Shown: positions 46,061 to 56,792 of the stretch, one piece after another
Numbering within the stretch: position 1 is the first letter of the stretch
Layout of the letters: the number at the start of each line of letters is the position of its first letter
Assembly: GCA_029204225.1 (NCBI GenBank)
Contig: CM055113.1
Location: 1,129,973-1,193,972 of the forward strand
From: Diphasiastrum complanatum
Lineage: Eukaryota > Streptophyta > Lycopodiopsida > Lycopodiales > Lycopodiaceae
Direction: 5' to 3'
DNA: 64,000 nucleotides
Translations under genes and position numbers: made by a program
Notes under the pieces: generated by a model
What the model was told of the DNA's origin: nothing
What the model saw: the letters and a program-made list of their open reading frames with translations, nothing else
The model's database searches: none

Positions 46061-48680
46061 AATGGTTATTTGGAGGATGTCTTGTTTATTCCATCTACTA
46101 CCAAGAATTTGCTTAGTGTGAGTCAAATGCTAAGTAAGGTCCTCAAGGTGGAGTTTTATGGAGATGCTTGTTTGATCAAAAGGAAGGATGTCTTGATTGG
46201 AAAAGGTAAAAGGCAAGGGAAGTTGTTCAAACTTGATGCTTGTGTTATTTCTATTCAAGAGGTTTGTCACAAAAGGATGGGACACCTCAACTTCAAGTTA
46301 TTGGAGGTAATGGCAAGGAAGAAGGTTGTGATTGGTCTTCCAAGTTCCTTAAGTAATGTCAAGCATGTTTGTGAGTCTTGTGCTTTGTCTAAGTCACATA
46401 GACTACCTTATACTAGATCTATTTCTAGATCTACAAAGCCTTTTCAACTTGTACATTCGGATATTCATGGATTTACTACAATTAGCAATAGTGGAGCTAA
46501 GATGTATGTAACATTCATTGATGATTTTAGTAGATTTTGTTGGATATATCTACTAAAGAACAATAATGAAGTGTATGATGTCTTTGTCAAGTTCAAGAAT
46601 GCAAGGGAGAACCAATTTTCCACAAAGGTCAAGTGCTTGAGAGGTCACAATGGTGGTGAGTACATATCTAACAAGTTCAAGGCCTTTTGTGATGAGCATG
46701 GGATCAAGAGGGAGTATACAACATCAAGGACCCCACAACAAAATGGAGTGGCTAAAAGGAAGAATAGGACTTTATGTGAAAGTTCTAAAGCTATGAGGTT
46801 AAGTGCTAATCTTGACAAACCATTTTGGGATCAAGATTTGTTGTGTGCCAATTTCTTGTGCAATAGGTGGCCGAGTGCTATTTTGGATGGAAGGACACCT
46901 TTTGAGATTCTATTCAAGAGGAGGCTAAGTGTCAACTTTCTAAGAACCTTTGGATGCACATGCTATGTCAACATTACTCTTGATGATAGAACCAAGGAAG
47001 ATCCATCTTCAAGAAGAGGTATTTTTGTTGGATATAGTGAGGTGAGTAAAGCCTATTATAAGGTTTACATTCCTTCTACTAACAAAGTGATTGTTGGTAG
47101 AGATGTCATTTTTGATGAGGGGAACATTCCAATGGTGTCTTCAAGCATGATTGATGGTAGAGTGGATGGATCTAACATTCTTGATGTTGATGAGAAGGAT
47201 CCTACTTTGGATGGTGGTGGTGATGGACCTTCATCAAGTCAAAATCCAAGGAGAACATCAAGAGAAAGACAAGTACCTTCAAGGCTCACATATGATCAAA
47301 AGGGTAAGCAAGTAGTTTTTGGATAAGCCTACAAGTGTAGATCAATCAAGGAAAGAAGAGGAGTGGATCCAAGCAATGGATCTTGAGTATCAAGCTCTTA
47401 TGAAGAATGGAACATGGAGATTGGTGGAGTTGCCTAAGGACAAGAAAGCTATTGGATGCAAATGGATCTTCAAGGTGAAGACAAACCAAGATGGATCTAT
47501 CAACAAGTACAAGGCAAGGTTAATGGCAAAAGGATATGTTCAACCACAAGGGATTGACTATGATGAGACCTTTGCACCCGTGGCAAAGATGGTAAGCATT
47601 CGAGTCATCATTTCACTTGCTACAATTTATGGATGGGATCTATGACAAATGGACATTTCAAATGCATTCTTGAATGGTGATCTTGAGGAGGAAGTGTAAA
47701 TGGAGCAACCCGAGAGCTACATTTCATCAACAAAGCCAAATCATGTGTGTCTTCTACAAAAGAGTTTGTATGGCCTTAAGCAAGCACCAAGGAGTTGGTA
47801 TGCTAAGCTTAACACTTTTTTACTCTCTCAAGGCTTTGTTATGGGTGAGTATGATCATTCACTTTATTATAGATTTGCTGGAAATGATGTTACCATCTCG
47901 CTAATCCATGTGGATGATATCATCTTGAGTGGTGGAGACAATCAAGATGTGGAGGATATCAAGAATGATCTTAAAAAGGAGTTTGAGGTTTATGATCTTG
48001 GTAATTTGCATTACATTTTAGAAATAGAGCTCATTAGATCTTCTCAATCTACTTCTATTTGTCAAGAGAAGTATGCTAATTCTATTCTAGAAAGATTTCA
48101 TATGGTAGATGCAAAAGTTATTGATCCACCTATGGAGTCTAATGTAAAGCTAACTATAAGAGGTAATGAGAGATCCTTCGAGGACATTAATCTCTATAGG
48201 AAGCTAGTTGGTTCACTCATCTATCTGACCATTACTAGACCTTATCTAAGCTATTGTGTTGGAATATTGAGTCAATTCATGCAAGATCCTAGTGAGGAGC
48301 ATTGGAAGCTAGGAAAGCAAGTTTTGAGGTACATCGTTGGAACTCGAGATTTTGGCATATTGTATGAGGGAATATCACCTAATCTTTTTGGATTTTTAAA
48401 TTCGGACTATGCTGGAGATGTAATGGATAGAAAATACATTAGTGCACAAAGGAGATGGTATGGATCAAGAGGATGATCAAGGATCTTCACTTGCTGGATT
48501 TTTCAGAGAGACCAATCATCTTTTGTGACAATCAATCAGCCCAAAGAATGGCATCCAATCCTATCTTTCATGCTAGGAGAAAGCATGTGTAGCTGATACT
48601 TCACCAAAGCATTGGGAAAAGACTTGTTCATGAAGCATAGGACTTCACATGGAGTATTATCAAAGTCTATTCTAAAACTA

Positions 48681-48693
48681 GTTGAAGAGGAAG
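48681..48693 (+). promoter_or_regulatory. Polypurine tract of C11
   Basis: GTTGAAGAGGAAG before the 3' LTR, equivalent to the C10 tract and likewise part of the last codons. Confidence 0.8.
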
Positions 48694-49341
48694 TGTGAAA
48701 GATTCAACTAGTTTCATCACATTTTGCAATATTTCCATATTTGGCATATTGAGGCCAAAACTTGTTTTAGACTTAGAGGTTGACTTTTCAAAGTTCATTA
48801 GTCTAAATTTCATTTGAATATACACTTTCTGAAAGTGTGGGAAAGTTAGAATGTGAGTTTGAGTAGATTCAATTAGAATAGTTGGGTACATTGAATCTAG
48901 ACCCAAAATTAGTAGGGTTAGCATTTTGGTGGGAAAGCCAAGTGACCAAATAGGGTTTGGACCTGTTATAAAAGGAAGTAACTCATGGAGAGAGCAATCT
49001 TCTCTCTTATCTATCTCATTTCATGCTTATACATGGTTCTCTTGGGTTCTACTATCCATTGGTGCACTATCTTGGTAATTACTTGCAATTCTATGTGTAA
49101 AATGATCTATATTTCCTATTTTTGAATCCACATGTGTGAAATACAGTAGCTTGCTGTTTTTGTATGGACAGCAATAGTATTTTTTCATTTCATTCAAGTT
49201 GATCAAGTTCTATTGGGGTTTGCATCTCAATTTGTGTGTAGATGCTGATTTTTCTACATTGGTGAGATTGGTAGTGTATTTCTCTTTCTAACCAAAGATC
49301 AATCAAGTAAATTGGATCTTAAGGATCTGAAATCTCTCACA
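48694..49341 (+). repeat. C11 3' LTR
   Basis: 648 bp, TGTGAAAGATTC...CTCTCACA. The palindrome has decayed to CACATGTGTG (49129-49138), a C-to-T change at the central CpG. Confidence 0.92.
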
Positions 49342-49346
49342 GTAGG
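49342..49346. repeat. Target-site duplication GTAGG, right copy
   Basis: It pairs with 43804-43808. Confidence 0.85.
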
Positions 49347-49360
49347 TATGGCAGCTAAGT

Positions 49361-49397
49361 CGTGGTTCCCGGCTCCCTTTGGGCTGCCTGTGCTACA
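49361..49397 (+). repeat. R1 5' LTR, last 37 bp
   Basis: GTGGTTCCCGGCTCCCTTTG and CCTGTGCTACA repeat, with one change between them, at the end of the 3' LTR (52726-52762). Confidence 0.85.
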
Positions 49398-49399
49398 TG

Positions 49400-49412
49400 T
49401 GGTATCAGAGCC
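49400..49412 (+). promoter_or_regulatory. Primer-binding site of R1
   Basis: TGGTATCAGAGCC, two bases after the LTR end. Initiator tRNA-Met type, as in the copia elements. Confidence 0.85.
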
Positions 49413-49487
49413 GACTGGCCGGTCAACTATGCGGATCTCACAAAAATGGCCATGATTTGGGGTTCATCAGGACAACTGTTGTGCAAG

Positions 49488-49871
49488 GTGCTACCCACAG
49501 TGTAAGCACGTGTGCGTCCACAGTTGGGGTGGTCGACAGAACGGGGGACTTGATGAGTCAAGGTGCTTCCCTTGAGGTGTAAGCACGGCCAGTTCTCGCG
49601 GTTCGTGGCGCTGTCTGCATGTAGGACAGATGAGATAGTGTGCTGCCATTAGGTTGGCGTAAGCACGGTCTGTGCCTTGTGGGGTGCAGAGCGACATATT
49701 CGAACTGTACGAGCTAACCATTGATATAGAGATGCTGTTCGAATTCGGGTGTAAAGCATGAGTGATTAGCTACTGGTGCAGGATAGCTACCGATCATTTA
49801 ACTATAAGGGCTATCGACCAAAAAGTGGTGGGGCATGACTGAGGGAATGTGCTACTTAATGGTGAAAGCAC
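49488..49871 (+). repeat. Four repeated stem-loops in the R1 leader
   Basis: GTGCTN (N)10-15 AAGCAC occurs at 49488-49509, 49563-49586, 49640-49666 and 49849-49871. The 5' arm is usually followed by CC or C and the 3' arm preceded by GGTGT-like bases and followed by CG. Stem arms GTGCT/AGCAC are identical in all four, while loops differ, which is the pattern expected of a conserved RNA structure or of an old tandem unit. Confidence 0.75.
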
Positions 49872-49972
49872 GGATAGTTGGAGGGGTGTCCTATGTGGGC
49901 TGATTCTGTGATTGATCTGTATGGACGTGGCCAGGCAAAGGTCCTTTGGCAGGACTATCTCAAAGGGGGACC
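49782..49972 (+). other. Further hairpins in the R1 leader
   Basis: GATAGC (49782-49787) pairs with GCTATC (49810-49815). GGTCCTTTG (49940-49948) pairs with CAAAGGGGGACC (49961-49972) with a bulge. Together with the four stem-loops, they make the first 570 bp after the primer site unusually structured for this window. Confidence 0.5.
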
Positions 49973-51723
49973 TTGTCTTTGTTACCTGTTAGTAAACATG
50001 CCTGAGTGTCTTACTTGTATGTATTCATGGTGAGTCTTGGTACTCGTGCTTTGTCTGGTTTGCATGATTGCTTGTGATACAAGAAGCTGATGGCTCGAGA
50101 AGGAACCTTTTTTTTTAAGGTTGACACCATCAAACAAAGAGGACTACAGAATCTGTGGGGCGGATTCGCAGTTCAAGTACTCGCACGTGAACGACAACGA
50201 AACGACTCGATGTTTGCAAAGGATGGATGACTAGCTTGTTTCTTGGGTTAGTTTCATTTGTGACGATGCCCACCAGAAGCAAGCAGAAAGTCAAAAGTTG
50301 AAAAGGGCAATTTCAGGGGAGATCTTCTATGGAGCAGTTGGTCTTCATTTGGGACGGCCACCTTTGGAACTGAAACTCACTGAGCATGGGTGATATCCAG
50401 TATCAGTTGGGTTTTTCCTTAAAGGAGAAAAGACTAGGATCCTCTTCAAAGATTGGCAACAAGTTGGATCAAGCCATAATCCTAGCAGATGGGAAGCAAA
50501 GTGTTGGAAAGGCTTTTTGTCCGAAGAACTCTACTCTAAGTCTGGTCAGCTAATTTTATAAGTGGAGGGGGAACTATCACACACACCTCTCTCTTGGGGC
50601 AAATTTTGAATGAAAGTTGATCAAAACGGGGGGGCAAATTCAAGGTGACCTAGCCATACTCACAGGAGGAGACTGGCGAACTTTGGACCTAATAAGTTGA
50701 CAAGTTTTTATTGTGGAAAGGAAAGCTTGTTATAGGCTTTCTCTGGGCCAGCAATGATGAGGAGACATAATGAGTACGCTGACTTGTGTTATGTGTAAAA
50801 CATCTTATCAACGAAGGACCTGTAAAAGTTGAGTTTTCCACGAGAGACTTGGTACTTCGAGTGGACGCTAAGGGACAGTTTGTATTGGAAATCGGACTAG
50901 TGCAAACTTTGGGTGCATGTGTCTGATTCAAAGAGAGCTACTTGAAGCCAAGCTAGATGTACATTTCTTGTTTTGACTGTGAGGCAACTGACCAGTAATG
51001 GAATTGTGAAAAATAAGTCTTTCACGACGGACATGGCTCTTCAAACAAACACGAAGAGATAGTTCGTATGCGGATCAAACTGGTGCGACCCTTTGGCTCT
51101 CCACGAGGTCAATGGTTACATTTGGGCTGATTCAAAGAGCTACTTCAAGCTAAGTGACAAGTGCATTGCGAAGTACTCAATCTTTGCCTACCTTAAAGAG
51201 CCAAGAAGGAAAAGTATCAAGATCAGGCTGGGACAAGGAGAGAAATCCAGACATGAAAGCAACAAAGCACGGAGTGGACCATAAAGTGGGCAATCAAACG
51301 ATAAATCCTTTGGCTCAGGGAGCCTTGATACTTGTGCGGAACTGATCAAATCTGGAGCTCAGGGAGCTCAACACAAAGTGCATCAAGGACAAATCAGGAG
51401 CTCAAAGGAGTTCCAAAGTCAAAAGTCAGAAGCGACAGGGGTGAACATTTCACAGAATGGCCTCTGTCACCAGTTAATAAGGTTCTTGGGTTTTACGTAA
51501 GCAATATAAAATCTACGCTTTTCACAAACAAAAAGATATTTTCAAGTTATGTAATTTTTTAGTACAAAGAGCTGAGCCTCCGACTTGTGGTGTGCCAGTT
51601 TCAATGTTAATAAAAAGTGGCCAGTAAATTGAGTACTGTGCCAAGTAGCTTAAATGTATAGCTATTTTAATTGGGAGACACCTTTACTTTAATCTGACAT
51701 CTAATGAGGACATCAGATTTTAT
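49973..51723 (+). other. R1 internal DNA, no coding recognised
   Basis: Small open frames only (up to about 80 codons), none with a known domain. Two diverged direct copies of a roughly 190-bp unit are visible at about 50820-50957 and 51010-51155: each has a CACGA.-GACTTGG/GACATGG block, an AGTTTGTAT/AGTTCGTATG block and ends in TGATTCAAAGAG..CTACTT.AAGC.AAG. Confidence 0.5.
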
Positions 51724-51737
51724 AAAGGTGGGGTGGA
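51724..51737 (+). promoter_or_regulatory. Polypurine tract of R1
   Basis: AAAGGTGGGGTGGA directly before TGTTGTAAAG. Confidence 0.75.
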
Positions 51738-52762
51738 TGTTGTAAAGCTACCTTTACAAGCTTTACTTCCGGCACCACTGGCACTAACTTTGTCCCCGAC
51801 GCCAGCAGGGCCCCTGCTGTTCTCGGCGCCGCTAGCGCCGGCGTCGCTCTTGGCGCCACTGTGACCAGAATCCAGTCAGTGCCAAGTTCCTATGGCTGAA
51901 AATCTTTGATCGGTTCTAGCGAAGTCCAAAGAGCTCAGATCGATGTGCAATCACCTCACACGATCTAGGCATGATTAAAGGAAGCCTGGGGATCAGTAAA
52001 TTCTAGAGAGAGAAATGTGCTTTACCAACCTGGGTAGAGTACTTGGTATGAGAGGAGGTGGCGAATCCCACCAATACTATAGGGGATGCGGGTTGCGACT
52101 CAAGGTGAGCTCCAACCAAGTCTCAACCTCCCTTGCTGGAATGTTGTCCTGGCACTCGCCTTGGCATGCCAGTGCCTCGGAGACTAGGGTCGGTCACACA
52201 CTTGAAATGTAACCTTCTCAGATTTATCAATAAAGTGGGATTTTCCTCAAACTGACTCTGATTACCTTCTGGGTTTCAGTGTTCGGTAAAAGTGCCAGTT
52301 GTAAGGCCGCTTCAAACTTTTGAATTTGGCACATAGCTGAGGGTCGTATCCCGGGACGCCAGCAATATGCCGTCGGAACCATTCGGTCTAGGAACTAGTT
52401 GTCTCCATATCTGTCGCGACTTGTGGAGTGTTCCTTGCATGAACGTGAATGGGTTAAGCTATTGGGGAACGGGCTCTAACCTATCGGCTGAGTTGGATGG
52501 CTTGCTTGGGTGGAAGTTACCTATTTATGGTTGTTTAGTCTAGTGTGGCGCCAGGTTGGCTTCCAGCGCTCATGACGAAGCTTTCAGTTGGTTAAGTCTG
52601 ATGTAAGTCAGACCGCTTGCTTGGAATGGATGTTACTCGTTTGTAATGAAGCTTCGAGCTAGTTAAGTTTGATATATGTCAGGCGACTAGCGCGGAGGGA
52701 AGTCACCCACATCGGGACCCCCTTTTGTGGTTCCCGGCTCCCTTTGGGATGCCTGTGCTACA
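51738..52762 (+). repeat. R1 3' LTR
   Basis: 1025 bp, TGTTGTAAAGCTACC...GTGCTACA. It has a GC-rich island at about 51766-51860 with two strong inverted repeats: CAGCAGGG/CCCTGCTG around one base (51803-51819) and CGGCGC/GCGCCG (51824-51840). Confidence 0.8.
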
Positions 52763-53321
52763 TTCTACCTACCTTGAATATTTTATTCTAAGATGGGTCT
52801 TTACTAAGCCAAAAGAGCTCAATTCATCTTTGGCATTTTTAGGACCCATACTAACAACATTAGATAGATTTTTCAATATTTTGACACTCCTCCTAAAAAT
52901 GTATCATTAGAGGAGTTACAAACATCAAAAGGGCCATCTAAGAAATGCCACGTAGGACAAAAAAAAATGTCGGATATTAAAACTCCGACAGACTTTTAGG
53001 TCCAGTTTAGCTTAACATTACTAGTAATGTGTAGTTAACATTACACGATTATGACGTATGCAACTGCGACTTCAAGAACCTATGACACTCATTAACTAAC
53101 TTTTTCAAATTTGAAAATGAGATTGTGTCTCTCGTTTTAACTAGCGAGAGAATAAACATAAAATCTCAGGTACGTCATGGATGAATAATAGTGTCTATTT
53201 TCTTTTTGGTCTGTCATCTGATGTTTGCGGAGATGTCTCAATTTCATCTACACATTGTTCTCCCTGCCGAGAATGCTCCGATAGCTAAAAGAGGAGTAGT
53301 GAAACAGTTTCTCCACTTGAT
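52763..53321. other. Non-coding; MITE-like end and a hairpin
   Basis: CATTAGAGGAG at 52905-52915 matches the end of the MITE-like element at 31698, and the next 40 bp are loosely similar. A perfect 7-bp stem TGTCGGA/TCCGACA lies at 52968-52990. No gene seen. The opposite end of any such element is not identified. Confidence 0.4.
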
Positions 53322-53732
53322 ATGATCGCTCACAAAATCAATCAAAGAAAGAATTACGATTTGTGGATTGATGGAAGTTTGTATCCATTGGATCCGAGCT
53401 CGATGCAAGCTCCACAATTCCAATCCATCACACAATTAATAAAGTTTTTGTGTGACGGAAAAGACGGTTTATTGGGTTATTGTGAAAGATTGACGACTTA
53501 TGGTGTTGCAAACTCGGTTCAGAAAATACAGAGTCTAGAATGTATGTTAAATGGTTTGCTTGCTGACTATAGAGAAAAAGAGACCGCATCATTACAAACA
53601 AAAGAAGATAATGCACGTTTACATAATATTATGTTAAATTTGAATGCAAGTAATGATTTGCAAAATCGGAATCTGAATAGCCAACAATGGTTAGATCTTC
53701 ATTTTTGTACAATAAACCATAATCTTGAGTAG
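53322..53732 (+). CDS. Unrecognised 136-aa reading frame
   Basis: It starts MIAHKINQRKNYDLW; residues about 70-120 (CMLNGLLADYREKETASLQT and the following Asn/Leu-rich part) look like a coiled coil. A second open stretch just upstream, from about 53221 (MFAEMSQFHLHIVLPAE), is in another frame and ends at 53313, so this may be one longer protein with a frameshift. I do not recognise the family. The last codons run into the C12 reverse-transcriptase fragment near 53706, so its 3' end is truncated. It could be part of an undescribed transposable element or a gene remnant. Confidence 0.35.
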   Translation: MIAHKINQRKNYDLWIDGSLYPLDPSSMQAPQFQSITQLIKFLCDGKDGLLGYCERLTTYGVANSVQKIQSLECMLNGLLADYREKETASLQTKEDNARLHNIMLNLNASNDLQNRNLNSQQWLDLHFCTINHNLE

Positions 53733-55031
53733 AAGATACATATCTTAGAACTCTCTTGGCCATCTTACAGTGTTGGATCTTGGGATCTTGCATAGATTGA
53801 CTCAATTTGTGCACACAATAGCTCAAATCGGGTCTAGTGATAGTAAGCCAAATTAAAGAGCCTATAAGACTCCTATAAAGTGTGATTTCCTTGAAGGATC
53901 TTTCATCACCTTTAATATGATCTTTCACATGTTGCTCCATGGGAGTATCTATGCCTTTACAACTTTGCACATTGAGTTTTCTCAACATAGAAAAGACATA
54001 TCTAGATTGACAAATAAAAGCATATTCTTCATGAAAATAAATCTCAAGGCCCAAAATGTAATGGATCTCTCCTAGATCTTGCATTTTAAATTATTTTCCT
54101 AATGCATCTTTGGTTTCTTGAACTAGCATAAAACAACTTCCACTAAGAATTATGTCATCTAAATAGATTAGGAGAATGACAATATTACTACCATCAAATT
54201 TTAAGTACATAGAAGGATCATAGTCACTAAGCACAAATCCTAATGAAAGTAGAAAGTTCTTGAGTCTTGAATACCATGATCTAGGTGCTTGCTTTAAGCC
54301 ATAAAGACTTCTAAATAGAAAACACACCTTAGATTTATCCTTGATAAATCCTTGAGGCTGTTCCATGTATATCTCCTCCTCAAGATAGCCATTCAAAAAA
54401 GCGTTGGAGACATCAAGTTGAAACAGTTTCCACTTAAAAAATAAGGCAAGAGAGATTATGATTCTTATTGTCACCATCTTTGCTACAGGAGCAAAGGTTT
54501 CTTCATAGTCAAGGCCATATATTTGTGCCAAGCCTTTAGCACATAATCTTGCCTTGTACTTGTTGATGGAGACATCAGGATTGTACTTGATCTTGAACAC
54601 CCACTTGCATCCAATGATATGCATGTAAGGTGGTGGATCCACTAGCTCCCATGTGTGGTTGGTGATCAAGGCATCATATTCAATCTTCATGGCCTCATAC
54701 CACTCCTTGGTATTGAGGGCTTCTTGAACATCTTTGGGCTCCTCATGAGAAACAAAATAAGCATAAGTGGAATCAAGATCCACTTGTTTTCCTTTGTCAT
54801 CATAAGTGAGCCTCTTGGCTCGGATCTCTCCCTCCTGGATCTTCTAGGAGTGAAAATCCGAGGACTTCCATCTTCAAATCTTGAATCCTCCATATGTTGA
54901 TTGTCTTCAATAACAATAGGTGATAGATTTTGAGATTGCTTGATCTCGGCTTCTCCAAGATTGGACTTTTCTTCTTCATGAAAAACTACATCTCTACTAT
55001 CAATTAGAAGCCTTCTCAGAATCTTTATCAA
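53706..55031 (-). pseudogene. Copia C12: linker, RT and RNase H start
   Basis: Minus strand from 55031: LLIDSRDVVFHEEE (end of integrase region), a linker with IFTPRRSRRERSEPR, then, after a frameshift, 230 open codons of reverse transcriptase (54783-54091): [54 protein letters not shown] and LLIYLDDIILSG, where YVDD is YLDD. The next frame (54084-53629) has LGEIHYILGLEI and the RNase H beginning (YSDSDFA), then breaks off. Gag, protease, most integrase, LTRs and the RNase H body are missing. It is the same subfamily as C14. Confidence 0.88.
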
Positions 55032-55372
55032 AACCCTGGGATCTCTACTTCAAACTGCTCATCAAGATCTCCTCTATCTGGACTATCTAGCTTAACAGTA
55101 TCAAATCTGGTATGATCAACACAAAATGTCCCCTCAAAAGGCTGACTCTCAAGAGAAGATGCAACAAACAGAGGGCTTGTTACTTGAAGTAACGGTTCTA
55201 AATCAGAACCAAGCTCATTAACAAAGGGAAATTGCAACTCCGACAGACCCAGGCTTCTAATCTGGCTCCTTGTAGGATATTTGTGTCTAGAGATGGGTGT
55301 TAATATTGCTCTAAACACTTCAAGGGATCTTGGCAGCTTATGTGTGGAATCCCACTGATCAGACATCAACAC
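55028..55372 (-). CDS. Hypothetical 114-aa frame, unrecognised
   Basis: An open frame starting MLMSDQWDSTHKLPRSLEVF, with a basic patch RHKYPTRSQIRS and an acidic C-terminal half. No domain is recognised. It abuts the C12 fragment and lies downstream (in minus orientation) of the Ty3-4 RNase H, possibly within that element's LTR, so it may simply be a chance frame. Low confidence. Confidence 0.2.
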   Translation of the reverse strand: MLMSDQWDSTHKLPRSLEVFRAILTPISRHKYPTRSQIRSLGLSELQFPFVNELGSDLEPLLQVTSPLFVASSLESQPFEGTFCVDHTRFDTVKLDSPDRGDLDEQFEVEIPGF

Positions 55373-56792
55373 GGCCTGCCATCAAAAAAATCATTAAAAT
55401 GGAATGTAGTTGGATCGGCAAGATATAAATTTTTTGCACTAACCCAACTCCTAAAGGACACAATACAGCATCCTCCCCATAGACGCATCAATGTTGGAAT
55501 TAAACTAGACCCGATTCTAATAGGAGATGAGTAAACAAAACATTACTCGAATCTAATTCAAAGTCCTCAAAGATCACTCTAGAATATTCGCTATCAGCAC
55601 ATTCCAAGCAATACAGACTGACAACGATGAACAATGAGGTCCACAAGACTAATTTCCAATTATCAAGAATCAGTGTTAGGACCCTTACGCTGTTGATTTA
55701 CTATCAGTGTTGATCTGACAGACTCAAACATTCTTCATACAAGACATTTAATTTGATACAATTTGATCGCACAACAATTCTTAGTGAATGACCATTATAG
55801 AGAAAAGTAATTAAAGCATCTGTTAGAGCAATTGTAAGCAGCAAAAATGGCATACACACTGCCTGCAAAACATGGCACAAACTGGACTTTCATCATTGTA
55901 CTGACTAGAAAACCAAGCGAGGATACATAAGATCAGAGATCATCTCTCTCTCTTGCTCTCTAACGCCCTTATGTAACATATGAAGGCACAAGCACCTATA
56001 TAAACATCTCTCATGCAGGAGGAAAAAAGATCTAAAATGCTACCAGTCCCTGAACGGTTATAAAACTGCCCTATTAGGTGGCGTCTATCGGTTCACATCA
56101 CCCGCAGCAAAACAGAGGGCCACGATTGTGTAGCAAAAGCCAACAACCCAGCAGCCTTCAGCCTCACCCAGTCTTTGCCTGACACATACTCCGCAAACTT
56201 GCTTCGATCTTGCTTCGCCATAGCCAAATCCATTTCTTCCTCTGCCTTGTGCAAAGAGCGATCTGCTAGAATAGCGGAGATGAGGAGACCTTCGCATGCA
56301 TAAAAGAGCTTGTTTTCACATCAATCCAGGCATTCCAACGGTCATCTCACAATGATCTAGAAAGGATATTCTGATGTGACAGTCGTGTCTCAGTACTCCC
56401 AAACGTGTGAGGATATCTCCATCATTCACGCACATCATGTCTTAAAGTGCGAGCCATGGACACCTGTCCTAGCTATGAGGTACCGTACACATGTCATCCT
56501 CTAATGACTAAGGGCAACAACCCTTAAATTTATAGTTCATTGGCCTAGTAATACTAGCAATAGATAACATTATCAAGGGAAATTTTATCCAAAATGTTGG
56601 TAGAAAAAGAGGCATTTTTTTCATTCAATTGTGGTGACTCAACTAGGGAGGGCAATCCTTGCCCAACGGACTCAGGTCCTCTGGTTGCACATTTTCTCTG
56701 TTGCATTATTCATTGGGCAATGGAGTCCTTCAAATCATCCGCGCCAGGATCTCCTCAAGTAGTCCGACCGAATGATGAAACAGTGTGAGTCC
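55373..56792 (-). other. Probable 3' LTR region of Ty3-4
   Basis: Non-coding, following the RNase H ORF on the minus strand. A TATA-like box (TTTATATAGG on the minus strand, 55996-56006) and a possible LTR start TGTTGCCC at about 56527 suggest an LTR of roughly 0.8-1.2 kb, but neither end is proven. TCCTCTAATG at 56497-56506 matches the MITE-like terminus in reverse. Confidence 0.4.

Larger units (their letters stand above)
44984..48693 (+). pseudogene. C11 gag-pol (decayed)
   Basis: ATG 44984 matches the C10 start, but an early indel puts Gag in another frame (LISSNYSLWKVRMESLLEMND, from 44977). A frameshift near 45450 leads to the zinc knuckle (CFYCGIKGHFASEC, about 45690). The protease keeps IDSGASSH but is preceded by TGA in place of the second Trp codon (45867). 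A 16-bp triplication (46015-46060) shifts the frame again. Integrase (46070-46800) has HSDIHG and NGVAKRKNRTL, where the catalytic Glu is Lys. RT has VDDIILSG from 47900 with stops at 47643 and 47697. RNase H has lost two internal blocks (near 48450 and 48585). It cannot supply proteins. Confidence 0.92.
43809..49341 (+). mobile_element. Copia C11: complete, decayed element
   Basis: 5.5 kb, plus strand, with two LTRs, primer-binding site, gag-pol remnants, polypurine tract and TSD GTAGG. LTR divergence by eye is around 5 percent, so it is much older than C10. Confidence 0.92.
49361..52762 (+). mobile_element. R1: LTR element without recognisable coding
   Basis: The end of a 5' LTR (49361-49397, matching 52726-52762), a primer-binding site, about 2.3 kb internal DNA, a polypurine tract and a complete 1025-bp 3' LTR. 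No gag or pol motif is readable on either strand, so it looks like a non-autonomous (LARD-like) element. Most of the 5' LTR is missing and its left side is directly C11-flanking DNA. Confidence 0.7.

Noticed and set aside
43741-48924. Matching minus-strand frames at 43741-44016 and 48667-48924
   Set aside because: Antisense frames in the two C11 LTRs, conserved only by LTR identity.
49491-49721. Minus-strand frame with several Cys residues in the R1 leader
   Set aside because: The Cys/His spacing fits no zinc finger and the frame runs antisense to the stem-loop array.
52905-56506. CATTAGAGGAG and TCCTCTAATG as the two ends of a 3.6-kb DNA transposon
   Set aside because: Inverted similarity stops after about 10 bp, no target duplication is seen, and the interior is a patchwork of unrelated fragments.
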